From Arachis hypogaea (Eukaryota; Streptophyta; Magnoliopsida; Fabales; Fabaceae), in contig NC_092040.1 of NCBI RefSeq assembly GCF_003086295.3, positions 54,849,559-54,913,558 of the forward strand: DNA of 64,000 bases. Reading direction: 5' to 3'. The notes below the pieces were generated by a model, which worked only from the letters and a program-made list of their open reading frames with translations, had not been told where the DNA came from and ran no database searches. Of the stretch, positions 10,360 to 21,874 are shown piece by piece. A program made the translations under genes and the position numbers. Within the stretch, counting starts at the first letter, position 1. Every line of letters begins with the position of its first letter.

Positions 10360-13300
10360 ATGATAAACGGAGGTTTCGCAGGCGGAGGAACATCCAGATC
10401 CTCACGAAAGAGACACCTCAAAGAAGTCTACCATGTCCGAGAAGAAAGTCCCCTGCCCGAGTTACCTACCATCTCATTTACCCGAGAAGATGCTCAAGGG
10501 ATAATACCCGGGCACGACGATCCAATGGTGGTCACCATTATCCTAGCAAACGCCAACTTACATCGAACCCTGATTGACCAGGGAAGCTCAGCAGATATCC
10601 TGTTCAAAGCGGCCTTCGACAAGCTTGGACTTGAAGAAAAAGAGCTAAAGGCCTATCCCACCGACCTATTTGGGCTAGGGGACACCCCGATCCATCCCTT
10701 AGGATACATCTCGCTACACACTACCTTTGGAAGAGGCGAACAGTCTAGAACATTAAGCATCGACTACATTATAGTCGACGTCACTTCAGCATACAATGCC
10801 CTCATTGGGCGACCAACCCTAAACAGACTAGCAGCTATAGTCTCAACCCCACACCTCTGTATGAAGTTCCCTACCACAAAGGGAATCGCTACCCTAAAAG
10901 GCGACCAAAAACTAGCACGGCGATGCTACAACGAAAGCCTGAGCCTAAAAGGGAAAGAGGTCAATACAATAGAACTCGGACGAGTTCAAACCCGAGAAGA
11001 CCTCCGGCCACAACCAGAGGGAGAAACCGAAAAAATCCAAATCGGGAACACACCTGAAAAAATAACAAACGTAGGAGCGAACCTCGAAGCAGGCCTAAAC
11101 GAGGAACTCATAACCCTCTTAAAAGAGAATTCCGACCTCTTCGCCTAGAAAGCCTCCGACATGCCAGGCATAAGCCCCGACCTGATGTGCCATAAGCTAT
11201 CAGTATACCCGGGGTCCAGACCTGTCCAACAAAGACGCCGGAAACTCGGGCCTGAGCGCGTGCAAGCAATAGAAGAACAAGTACAAGCATTACTAGATGC
11301 AGGGTTCATTCGAGAAGTAAAATACCCCCTATGGCTCGCAAACGTGGTCCTGGTAAAAAAGCCCAACGGAAAATGGAGGATGTGCGTCGATTACACGGAT
11401 CTCAACAAAGCCTGCCCCAAGGACCCATATCCACTACCAAACATCGACGCCTTAGTAGACGCAGCCTCAGGCCATAGATATCTCTCCTTCATGGACGCAT
11501 ACTCGGGATACAATCAAATCCCGATGTACGGACCCGACCAAGAAAAGACCTCGTTCATAACCCCAAGGGCAAACTACTGCTACGTAGTAATGCCCTTCGG
11601 GCTGAAGAACGCAGGGGCAACCTACCAGAGGCTAATGAACAAAGTGTTCTCAGAGCACATCGGACTACAACTAGAGGTGTACGTCGACGACATGCTGGTA
11701 AAGACACAAGAAGACGGAAACTTGCTGACCGACCTCACCAGTGTCTTCGGCACCCTCAGAAAACACAACATGAGACTCAACCCGACAAAGTGCACCTTCG
11801 CCGCAGAAGCCGGAAAATTCTTAGGCTTCATGTTGACTCAAAGGGGCATCGAAGCAAACCCGGACAAATGCCAAGCGATACTCAATATGAAAAGCCCGAC
11901 CTGTGTCAAAGAAGTACAACAGCTGAATGGAAGGCTGGCCGCCCTATCAAGATTTTTGGCAGGATCAGCGATAAAATCACTACCTCTCTACTCACTCCTA
12001 AAGAAAGGGAAACCCTTCTCATGGACCCCGGAGTGCGAAAAAGCCTTTCAAGAATTCAAGGAATTCCTCGGGCAGCCACCAATCCTAACCCGACCTTTAA
12101 AAGGGGAAGAGCTCGTATTATACCTCTCGGTCGGACATCGGGCAGTCGCTTCAGCATTAATACGGGAAAATGACCAAGGACAACACCCCGTATACTTTGT
12201 GAGCAAGGCACTGCAAGGGGCCGAATTAAACTATCAGAAAATAGAAAAATTCACCTACGCCCTAATATTCACAGCTCGGAGGCTCCGTCCCTACTTTCAA
12301 GCCCACACCATCAAAGTCCGGACAAACCAACCCATGAGACACATCCTGCAAAAAACAGACCTGGCAGGACGAATACTACAATGGGCGGTGGAACTGTCCG
12401 AGTTCGACCTCCACTATGAAGCCCGGACTGCCATAAAATCTCAGTACCTAGCCGACTTCATCGCAGAATATACTGAGACCCCTGGAACCCCACTCTCGTG
12501 GAATCTGTATGTCGACGGGTCCTCAAACAAAACAGGAAGCGGAGCCGGGGTTATACTCGAAAGCGACCAAGGAACGCGGATAGAACTATCCCTAAAATTC
12601 GAGTTCCAGGCCTCGAACAACCAAGCCGAATACGAGGCCCTACTAGCAGGTCTAAAGCTAGCCGAAGAGGTCGGAGCCCAGAGAATCACGATCTTCAGCG
12701 ACTCCCAGGTCGTCACATCTCAAGTAAATGGAAGCTACCAGGCCAAAGACCCAACTATGAAAAAATACCTGGATCAAACACAGGCACAATTACGCCACTT
12801 TTCAGAAATACAAATCCAGCACATACCTCGGGAACAAAACGCCCGGGCAGACGCCCTCTCAAAGCTCGCCAGCACCAAGCCCGGAGGCAACAACAGAAGT
12901 CTCCTCCAGGAAACTTTACAATCCCCCTCCGTGCTAAGAGAGGAAGAAACGCTGAATATATCCAACCAACAGCAAGGATGGATGACCCCCATACTCAGCT
13001 ACCTGAAGTCGGGAACTCTTCCCGCCGAAAGAAAGGGAGCTAAAAGACTCACGAAAGATGCCCAAAATTATACACTAATTCACGGTGTATTATACAGAAG
13101 AGGATTCACAAATCCCCTCCTTCGGTGCGTCCCGACCTCAGAAACAAAGAACGTCCTCGAAGAAGTCCACGGAGGCATGTGTGGGAACCATCTCGGAGCT
13201 CGGGCATTATCTAAAAAGGTAGTCCGAGCCGGCTTCTACTGGCCGACCTTGCAGAAAGACGCAACGGAATTCGTGAAAATATGCCCCCCCTGCCAAAAAC

Positions 13301-14220
13301 ACGCCAATTTCCACAAGGCACCACCAGAAGACCTTATCAGCATCACCGTACCATGGCCCTTCGCAAAATGGGGACTTGACCTACTTGGCCCGTTCCCGCA
13401 AGGACCGGGGCAAGTCAAATACGTATACCTCATAGTAGGGGTCGACTACTTTACAAAGTGGATCGAAGCCGAGCCCTTAGCCACCATTACGGCTCAGAAA
13501 AGCCGCAAATTCCTATACAAAAACATTGTCACAAGGTTCGGAGTCCCCTACTCCATCACAACAGACAATGGAACACAGTTCACGGACACAAGTTTTCAGA
13601 ACTTGGTGGCCGAACTAAAAATCAAACAGCAATTCACATCAGTCGAACACCCACAAGCCAATGGACAAGCAGAAGCTGCAAATAAAGTCATCTTGGCCGG
13701 GTTAAAACGAAGACTCCAAGAGGCCAAAGGGGCATGGGCCGAAGAACTCCCCCAGGTACTATGGGCATATCGGACAACCCCGCACTCTACAACGGGAGAA
13801 TCCCCATTCCGACTAGCTTACGGGATGGAGGCAATGATTCCTATCGAAATAGATGAAGGGTCGCCCAGAGTCATCTTCTACAACGAAGGAAGCAACCCAC
13901 GGGCACAAAGGGAAGAACTCGACCTCCTCCCCGAGGTCCGAGAAAGAGCCCGAATCCGAGAAGAAGCCTTAAAACGGCGAACGGCCCTCAGATACAATCA
14001 AAAGGTAATAAAGCGAAGTTTCTCCATTCACGACCTGATTCTAATCCGAAATGACATCGGAACACAAAAGTCGGGAGAAGGAAAGCTAGCCGCAAATTGG
14101 AAAGGGCCCTACAAGGTAACAGAAGTCTTAGGGACAGGCTACTACAAAATATCCGACCTAGAAGGCAATGAGCTGCCCAGGGCCTGGCACGCCTGTAATC
14201 TAAGACGGTACTACAGCTAG
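10360..14220 (+). pseudogene. Pol polyprotein of B1 (PR-RT-RH-aRH-IN), one stop
   Basis: One frame of 1287 codons from MINGGFAGGG, interrupted only by TAG at 11146-11148, where B2 has Trp (TGG). In order: aspartic protease (LIDQGSSAD, D73), RT with YVDD at 441-444, a first RNase H whose catalytic Asp and TDH motif read LSVGH and TNQP, a second archaeal-type RNase H (D719, E757, D781, D831), and integrase with the H2C2 zinc region (GGMCGNHLG...CPPCQKH) and D1007, D1069, E1105 (D-61-D-35-E). The C-terminus has GPYKV and no chromodomain. The frame is open upstream to about 10300. Without the stop it would supply all enzymes for reverse transcription and integration. The part from 11161 alone is a 1019-residue open frame. 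Confidence 0.93.
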
Positions 14221-15296
14221 AAAAACTTAACCCGAGGTGTACTCTTTTTCCCTACGAGGGTTTTTTAATGAGACACCCGGTTAAAGCAGGATACCCAACC
14301 TAGTCAAAGGGTAAACACTTTGTAAATATTCTTTCTTTTTTTTTACTAATCAAATTTCTCTATTTTCTCTCCCTCATGATGAAGCAAATCCTAAGAAAAG
14401 TACCCCACCAAGGCGCATTAATTTATGCTCGGCAAAACGCAAAAAATCATTTGCCAAGAGACCATACAAGGTCGGCAAAGATAAAGCGACGAGGTTCAAA
14501 TTAATGTGAGAAGTTATAAAGTAACTCTGAAATGGCTCGAAGAGCCAAATAAAAAGAGGTTACAAAAATAACTTAAAAAGGCCGACCAAATGACGAAGTC
14601 GGACCCAACCAAGGGAAAGTTATAAAGTAACTCTGAAATGGCTCGAAAAGCCAAATAAAAAGAGATTACAGAAATAACTCAAAAGGGCCGACCGACGACA
14701 AAGTCGGACCTAACAAAAAGGAGGTACTCGAGCACCCGATGTCCGAGAAAAAGCTCGGACCCAAGAAAGAAGCCTTAAAACGACGAGAACCAAGATTTCG
14801 AAAAACGCTTACTAAAAAGTTGCTTTACAAAAGCAACTAAAAAGTACAAGCGAAAGAACGAAATCAAAGGAAGCCTCGACAACGCTTACTAAAAAGTTGC
14901 TTTACAAAAGCAACTAAAAAGTACAAGCGAAAAGAACGAAATCAAAGGAAGTTTCAAAACGCTAGCTAAAAAGTTGTTATCCGAAAACAACTAAAAAGCA
15001 CAAAAGCGGAAACAAAAAGTCAAAACGCTAGCTAAAAAGTTGTTATCTGAAAACAACTAAAAAGCACAAAAGCGGAAACAAAAAGTCAAAACACTAGCTA
15101 AAAAGTTGTTATCCGAAAACAACTAAAAAGCACAAAAGCGGAAACAAAAGATCAAAACGCGAACAAAAACACCGCATAATAAGCTAAAAAAGTTACTAAA
15201 AAGTAGCTAAAAGCAAAAGGTGTTCAAAGCGTTCAACAGAAACCATCCAAAAGACAAAAGAGCCCACAGGCCGGGCACAAAACCAGAATAAAAAGA
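14221..15296 (+). repeat. 3' non-coding region of B1 with hairpin tandem repeats
   Basis: No gene is seen. Two ~100-base units (GTTATAAAGTAACTCTGAAA, from 14512 and 14622) are followed by two ~77-base units with AGTTGCTTT..AAAGCAACT hairpins (about 14803-14957). Three ~66-base units with AGTTGTTATC..GAAAACAACT hairpins come next (about 14957-15155). The sequence is A-rich on the plus strand. It separates pol from the antisense gene and may hold the termination region of both; that is inference. Confidence 0.8.
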
Positions 15297-17204
15297 TTAC
15301 AGAGGATCAAAGTCCTTCCCGGACTCCACATCAACAGAAGGCTGCGGAGCAAACATAGAAATCGGGACAGCATCGACGGCAACGTCCTCTCGATTCGAAA
15401 CCCCCACACCAGATCCATCCCCGACCAAGGGAGAAGTCGGGTTCTGAACAGGAACCCCGAGGTCGGACATCGGAACTTCATCCTCGGCAGGAGCAGGAAC
15501 AATCTTTCCCTCCACGACAACATTATCCGTACTAAATAAGCTCAGATCCAGGTCGGGAGCAAGAACCCGGACCTGAGCCTTCAAGTTCTCAAACATCGCA
15601 TCCATACCCTTAGCCACGTGACCCTCCAGCTCGTAAAAATCATCCCGAGCAGATTGCAACTTCTCCTTCGTCTCCACAAGCTCAGCATATAGCTTGGTAT
15701 AATTCTCTGTAGCCACCTTCGCCATCTCCTCAGATGTCTTCGCTGCCGCCACAGCCGCGGTAGCTTTAGTTTTCTCTTTCTCCAAAGAGGCCTCCAGCTC
15801 AGTAATCCTGGCAGCCTTCAGTTGACTAATCTTATCGAGCTCGGACTGAGCCTTCTCAAGTCGGGAGCTGGTCGCCCAAGAGGGGATTTCTTGAACTCCC
15901 GGGCAATAGCGGCATGAAGACTAGCCATCCGGACACAGCTCCGCGCCATATACTGAAAATGATGCTCCATAGAAACATCATCAGTGGAAATAAAGGTCTG
16001 AGGGAGAATATGCTGCTCAATCCAACCAAGAGCGTCAAAGTCCTTATCATTGAAACCGGCAAGCTCTTGAGAGGTCTTCTGCTTCTTGGGAGGAGGACCC
16101 GAGAACGGAGGAGGAGAAGAGGTAGCAGGCCCAGAGGTCGGAGGATCCTGGCTTACAGCTCGGAACTGAGGAGTCGGAATAGTCTTCGACCGAGTCTGAA
16201 CACCCACGGTAGTCTTCTGCGGAGAGGATCGGACAGAAGCATCCCCGGCCTCGAGATTTCGAGCAGCCACCGACTTCTTCGTCCGACGAAGAAATTTCAT
16301 GGAATCCGCCTGAGAAGACATCTCTGCAAGAAATAAAAGGGATTACCACAACAGAAATTCCACCAAACATAAAGCAAAACACAAAGGAAAGGTCGGAATC
16401 TCAAAGAGGTCGGGAACTACCTAACTCGGAACGGAGAAGGCTTGGATCTCCCAACATTTTCTTCGTGTCCAAGTGAGGTGCCCAACCCCATAAACTGCTT
16501 ACCACACCCACAAAAGCCTGCTCCACCTCATCTAGACTCTCAAACGTATACTTAACAGACACTACATTCTCCTGCCAACAAAGAGGAAAAGAAGGCTCCC
16601 CACTCTCATCTAGAAAGAAAGGTCGGACGTCCCCAGTAGCCCGGACCTTGAAATAATAGTTCTTAAAATCGTGAAAAGACTCATCATACAGGGTACAGAA
16701 CCTCCTCCCCTGGTTTGCCCTAAAAGAGACCCAAGACACCTTCCCCCCACCCGAACCCGGCTTCGTCAACACAAACAAATAGGAAAAAAGAGAAATAGAG
16801 GGAGGGACACCCAAAAACTGGCACAAAAGTTGGAACAGCTTTAAAAATGCCCAGGAATTTGGATGGAGCTGCGTAGGGGCAAGGTTACAGGACCACAACA
16901 CCTCGGACTCCAGGTCGGTAAAAGGAAGTCGGACACCCAGCTTAGAGAAAAAACAATCATAGGCGTAAAAGAAGAGCTTCTCGGAACTGTCTAAAGGCGG
17001 GAAGCAAACTCTCTCCTCGGAATCCGGGGCTACTAACTCATAATCCCTCTCAGACTCCCTATCCTCACATATGCTACATTGCCTACGAAACCTAGCTAAA
17101 TACTCAGAATCTACCACGGAAGGGACTCTTAAAGGAACAGGATCTACCCAACCAAGACCACTCGGAATCTTGGTCGACATTGCTTGAAGAACCTTTCGAG
17201 ACAT
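15297..17204 (-). pseudogene. Antisense gene of B1, gypsy-type transposon domain, two exons
   Basis: Exon 1 runs from MSRKVLQAMSTK (17204) to 16421, exon 2 from 16323 to TAA at 15297-15299. They are joined in frame across a 97-base interval with GT donor (GAGTTAG/GTAGTTCC) and AG acceptor (TTTCTTGCAG/AGATG). Exon 1 has LPFTDLESEVLW, LAPTQLHPNSWAF and a WVSF block, which I recognise as the Pfam putative gypsy-type transposon domain (Transposase_28, PF04195). Exon 2 is Ser/Pro-rich with a basic KFLRRTKKS patch, then a long coiled coil (KEKTKATAAVAAAKTSEE) and an acidic tail. A missing C near 15874-15877 shifts the frame; B2 has it. Antisense ORFs are known in Tat elements such as Grande, but their function is unknown. 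Confidence 0.78.
16324..16420 (-). other. Predicted intron of the antisense gene in B1
   Basis: On the minus strand it begins GTAGTTCCCGACC and ends TTTATTTCTTGCAG, giving GT-AG ends and a T-rich 3' end. Removing it joins two long open frames in phase. The equivalent interval in B2 is 27839-27937 (99 bases) with the same splice signals. Confidence 0.65.
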
Positions 17205-17807
17205 AAAAATCTTGCCTACAAAGAAGAATACAACAGCAAGGCAAAAATCACGTAAAGGCAGACAGCAAAAACCCATTCAGCAAAACGAGAAAACAAAGTT
17301 CTTTTAGAAAGAAAATGCAGCAACCCGAAAACAAAGTACCAAAAGAAAAGAGCTCCCCCCACATACAAGCAACCAAAGCGATGGCGGCGCCTCTTTTCGG
17401 GGCAAACCCAGGCATAGAAGAAAACGAAACAGAAACATATGTGTGCAAAGAAAATGAAGACGAGAACAAACCTGGAAGAAAGGAAGAAGACGACGAGCTC
17501 CGATGCAAGGAGAACGAAAACGGCGGCGCAGAGGAAACCCCGGAAAAACGCACAGAAAGAATCGGAGAAAAAGAACAAAAAAGGAGCGGCGCTCGAAAGA
17601 GAGGTGGCGAAAACTCAGAAAATGGAAAGGGAACAGAATAAACGAAGAAAATGAGGAAAGGGGCAAATAAATAATGCCTTCAACAGAGCCCGAACGGAAA
17701 TCGAGGAGAAACGGTAAAAAGCAATAAATGCTGAAAACGGCCATTTTTTGAAATTTTGAACTATGCCCGAGCTCGACCTCTCAAAGGACGAACTCGGGCA
17801 GGGGCAC
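17205..17807. other. Upstream region of antisense gene and polypurine tract, B1
   Basis: The plus strand is purine-rich (many GAAAA and GGAAG runs), which leaves several long but unconvincing open frames on both strands. The last bases before the 3' LTR, GGGCAGGGGCAC at 17796-17807, occupy the polypurine-tract position and would prime plus-strand DNA. No clear TATA box for the antisense gene is seen. Confidence 0.55.
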
Positions 17808-18255
17808 TGTTCATACCCTGACCGAGCTCCCCCAACTCGGAAGTTCATAGAAGGTCCGACCTCGTCCCAAGGCCCACGCCTGAGGTCGGACCTCGGACAA
17901 ATAAGCTAAAGAAGGCCCATCAGAAGGAACGAAGCCCAAAACCTAAAGGCCGAAAAGGCCTAAAGAAAGGCGGTTCCACAAAGATAGGGATAAAGCTCCC
18001 AAAAGATAAGATAAGATAAGAATATCTTATCCAGGGAGGATCACGACCAACTACTATAAATACACTGGAGCACCCAGGTATAACTCATACTCTAATTCTA
18101 CTCAATATCTGCTTGGACCCATGCTAACTTAAGCATCGGAGTGTCATTGCAGGTACAACCACCAACCACTCCACATATCAAGCTCGGGTCCCTGACCCCC
18201 ACCTCGGGCCTCACCAAGACGTCCGAGCTACTCGTTTCAGGTAACCCCCGGAACA
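17808..18255 (+). repeat. 3' LTR of element B1 (448 bp)
   Basis: It runs TGTTCATACC to CCCCCGGAACA and appears identical to the 5' LTR in the stretches compared by eye, including the TATAAATA box at 18055. It is followed by the target duplication CTTGC (18256-18260). This implies a very recent insertion. Confidence 0.95.
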
Positions 18256-20055
18256 CTTGCTATCATGAGCTATCTTCTTACAAGTTTACTTATCTTTTAT
18301 TGTATAATTTGAATTAGTGGAATTTGATTCATATTTGCCTTGGAGAACTTATTTACTTTTAACCAAGTAGGTAGAAATATTTTGCACGTAGTTGCATTCA
18401 CATAAATAGGTTGCATTGCATACTCTCTATCATTCCTATTCACTTCTTTATAGTTTCTCTTGAGTTTAGCATGAGAACATGATAATGTTTAAGTGTGGGG
18501 AGGTTGATAAACCTCTATTTCATGGTTTATCTTGTGCTCAATTGATTGGTTTTTATCAACTCTTTACCCACTAATTCATACTATTTGAATGGTTTTACTT
18601 TTTTCTTCCGGATTTTGTGCTATGATTGAAAACATGCTTCTTTGGACTTTAAATTTGCTATATTTAAATCTCTCTTATTACCATTCGATGTCGTGATATG
18701 TGTGTTAAGTGATTTTGAAGATTACAGGACAGGAATGGCTTAGAGGATGGAAAGGAAGCTCGTAAAAGTGGAAGGAATACAAGAAACGAAAGGAATTGCC
18801 AAAGCTATCAGCCTGACCTCTTCGCACTCAAACGGTCATAACTTCAGCAACAGAGTTCCAAATGATGCAGTTTTAGTTGTGTTGGAAATCTAACGTCTGG
18901 AGCTTCTATTTGATATATAATTTACCATAGTGGCCATACAGGTAGGTGACGCGAACGCATGCTACACGTGGACGCGTCGCAGTGATGAAAATCAGCGTGT
19001 TTGATTTCATAACCAGCGAATTCTGGGCTGTTTTTGACCCAGTTCTCGGTCCAGAAAACACATATTAGAGTTTATAAAGTGGGAGAATGCATCCATTCAG
19101 AAGGGAAAAATTCATAATTCACTTTTCATAATTTAGAAGTAGTTTTTAGAGAGAGAGGTTCTCTCCTCTCTCTTAGGTTTTAGGAATTATGATTTCTCTT
19201 AGTTTTCGGATTTAGGATTATTTCTTCTTCAATCACAGGTTGAATGATCCTTTTACTTATTTTCTCAATTTGGTTAGAAAGCATGATTAGAGAATAGTAG
19301 AGTGAATTACCCTATACACTTGAGAGACTAGAGTGATATACACCACCAGTAAGGCTTCAATGCTTGATTTTATGTTCCCTGCTATCATGAGCTATCTTCT
19401 TACAAGTTTACTTGTCTTTTATTGTGTAATTTGAATTAGTGGAATTTGATTCATATTTATCTTGGAGAACTTATTTACTTTTAACTAAGTAGGTAGAAAC
19501 ATTTTGCAAGTAGTTGCATTCACATAGATAGGTTGCATTGCATACTCTCTATCATTCCTATTTACTCCTTTATAGTTTCTCTTGAGTTTAGCATGAGAAC
19601 ATGCTAATGTTTAAGTGTGGGGAGGTTGATAAACCTCTATTTCATGGTTTATCTTGTGCTCAATTGAGTGGTTTTTATCAACTCTTTACCCACTTATTCA
19701 TACTATTTGAATGGTTTTACTTTTTTCTCCAAATTTTGTGCTATGATTGAAAACATGCTTCTTTGGACTTTAAATTTGCTATATTTAAATCTCTCTTATT
19801 ACCATTCGATGTTGTGATATGTGTGTTAAGTAATTTCGAAGATTACAGGACAGGAATGACTTAGAGGATGGAAAGGAAGCATGCAAAAGTGGAAGGAATA
19901 TAAGAAACTGAAGGAATTGCCAAAGCTATCAGCCTGACCGCTTCGCAGTCAAACCGTCATAACTACAGCAACAGAGTTCCAAATGATACAGTTTTAGCTG
20001 TGTTGGAAAGCTAACGTTCAGGGCTTCAATTTGATATATAATTTACCATAGCAGC
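18256..20055 (+). repeat. LTR-derived tandem array, block 2
   Basis: It holds the rest of the monomer split by B1, a complete monomer (18505-19626, 1122 bases) and the first 429 bases of the next, which resumes after B2 at 29768 (429 + 688 = 1117). The structure matches block 1. No genes are seen. Confidence 0.9.
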
Positions 20056-20503
20056 TGTTCATACCCTGACCGAGCTCCCCCAACTCGGAAGTTCATAGAA
20101 GGTCCGACCTCGTCCCAAGGCCCACGCCTGAGGTCGGACCTCGGACAAATAAGCTAAAGAAGGCCCATCAGAAGGAACGAAGCCCAAAACCTAAAGGCCG
20201 AAAAGGCCTAAAGAAAGGCGGTTCCACAAAGATAGGGATAAAGCTCCCAAAAGATAAGATAAGATAAGAATATCTTATCCAGGGAGGATCACGACCAACT
20301 ACTATAAATACACTGGAGCACCCAGGTATAACTCATACTCTAATTCTACTCAATATCTGCTTGGACCCATGCTAACTTAAGCATCGGAGTGTCATTGCAG
20401 GTACAACCACCAGCCGCTCGGCACATCAAGCTCGGGTCACGGAACCCTCACCTCGGGTCTTGCCAGACGGCCGAGCTACACGTTTCAGGTAACCCTCGGA
20501 ACA
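20056..20503 (+). repeat. 5' LTR of element B2 (448 bp)
   Basis: TGTTCATACC to AACCCTCGGAACA. It has the same promoter block as B1 (TATAAATA at 20303-20310). Most differences from B1 cluster in the last ~100 bases, which defines a subfamily variant. Confidence 0.95.
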
Positions 20504-20504
20504 T

Positions 20505-20521
20505 TGGCGCCGTTGCCGGGG
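20505..20521 (+). other. Primer binding site of element B2
   Basis: TGGCGCCGTTGCCGGGG, one base after the LTR, identical to B1. Confidence 0.93.
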
Positions 20522-20544
20522 AACCTGGAAGTCATCCCTTTACC

Positions 20545-21589
20545 ATGGCGGACGATCCTCCCAACAATAACCACGCTACATCAGAACAAGAGGAGGAAGT
20601 TGACACCGGAGAACGACCGGACAGCCCTCTATCACCGCGCACTCCAGGAGGAAACAAACAGAATCACCCAAAGACATCACTCCCAAACAAAAACCTACAA
20701 AATCCCGAAAAAGAAAAGAGCTCAGAAATTCTAGAAGCAGTTCGGGCACAGTAAAACCGGCTGAAACAACTCGAAGAGGACATAAAGAAGCAGAAAGAAA
20801 CTGAACAAGATTTGAGAAGGGAGGCTCGCAAGCGCAGAGAATTAGAAGAAAAACTCCGGAAAATAGAGGCCAACCTGAAAGATCGGACGGACCGCGGTCC
20901 CACCCCCGAAGGCAACCATGATCCCTTCACGCAAGAGATCATGAAGGAGAAGGTATCGCGGAACTTTAAAGCCACCCGATATGGATCTATACGACGGCAC
21001 CACCGATCCAAGTCACCACCTCAGCAACTTTAGAAGCAGAATGTACCTAGTCGACGCCTCCGACGCGATTCGGTGCAAAGCCTTCCCCACCACTCTCACC
21101 AAGTCAGCCATGAAATGGTTCGACAACCTGCCACCAAGATCAATCACCAGCTTCGAAGACCTAACCAAAAAATTCCTAACAAGGTTCTCCATTCAAAAGG
21201 ACAAAGCAAAACATGCCCCCAGTCTACTCGGGATCAAACAAGGCAACCAGGAAACTCTCCGAGAGTACATGGAACGATTCAACAAAGCCTGCCTGGGCAT
21301 ACAACACTTGCCCACAGAAGCGGCCATCATGGGGCTAGCAAACGGCCTAAAAGAAGGACCATTTAGCCAATCCCTATCCAAACGATACCCGACCTCCCTA
21401 TACGAGGTGCAGGAGCGAGCAGAAAAATATATCAACATGGAGGAAGCCTCCCAGCTAAGAGACTCTTCCAGGAAGGAACCAACCTACCCACTCCGAGATC
21501 GAGATCGGGAACAGAAAAAGAAAGAAGAATCCAACTCGGACAAGCCGCGGAAGTACCACAGCTACACCCCCTCCGAGTCTCCCTGGTAG
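20545..21589 (+). pseudogene. Gag of element B2, broken
   Basis: The start MADDPPNNNH and the whole layout match gag of B1. Two private lesions break it. The first is TAA at 20752-20754, where B1 reads CAA (Gln), just before the coiled coil. The second is an inserted G near 20970 (AACTTTAAAGCCACC against AACTTTAAACCACC) that shifts the frame before MDLYDGTTDP. The capsid-domain part then stays open from 20981 to TAG at 21587-21589, ending SESPW as in B1. Confidence 0.9.
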
Positions 21590-21825
21590 ACGTCTACAGA
21601 GAAGTATGCCACACCGAAAAGATCCCACCACCCCGACCTCTAAAACACAAAAGAGCGGGAAGAGATCGGTCCGAATACTGTGAATATCACAAACTCTACG
21701 GTCACTCTACCAACGACTGCCACGACCTAAAGAATGTTATAGAAAAGCTGGCCAGAGAAGGAAAACTCGACAGATACATAGCAGAGAAAGGAGAAAGAGA
21801 CCAGGAAGAGAAGGCGGGGAGATAA
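21571..21825 (+). pseudogene. Shifted gag C-terminus with zinc knuckle, element B2
   Basis: Base for base the same arrangement as in B1: LVDVYREVC, then CEYHKLYGHSTNDC, ending in TAA at 21823-21825, in a frame different from gag and pol. The shared double shift means that both copies descend from one source with this layout. Confidence 0.75.
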
Positions 21826-21874
21826 CGAAGATCGGGCCGAACAAACCCCGCGAACCCCGGAGAGGTACATACAC

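Larger units (their letters stand above)
8542..18255 (+). mobile_element. Element B1: complete Tat-lineage Ty3/gypsy retrotransposon
   Basis: The element is 9714 bp with 448-bp LTRs at both ends (8542-8989 and 17808-18255) that appear identical by eye. The target duplication CTTGC is at 8537-8541 and 18256-18260. The order is LTR, primer site, gag, a shifted zinc-knuckle segment, protease-RT-RNase H-second RNase H-integrase, a 3' non-coding region with hairpin repeats, an antisense gene, polypurine tract, LTR. The second, archaeal-type RNase H and the long 3' region with an antisense ORF are Tat traits. It is a recent insertion into the array. Confidence 0.95.

Noticed and set aside
17216..17848. 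Several overlapping frames on both strands before the B1 3' LTR (Phe/Ser-rich minus, Lys/Glu-rich plus)
   Set aside because: Purine/pyrimidine bias gives open frames in many phases; they run into the LTR and have no domain.
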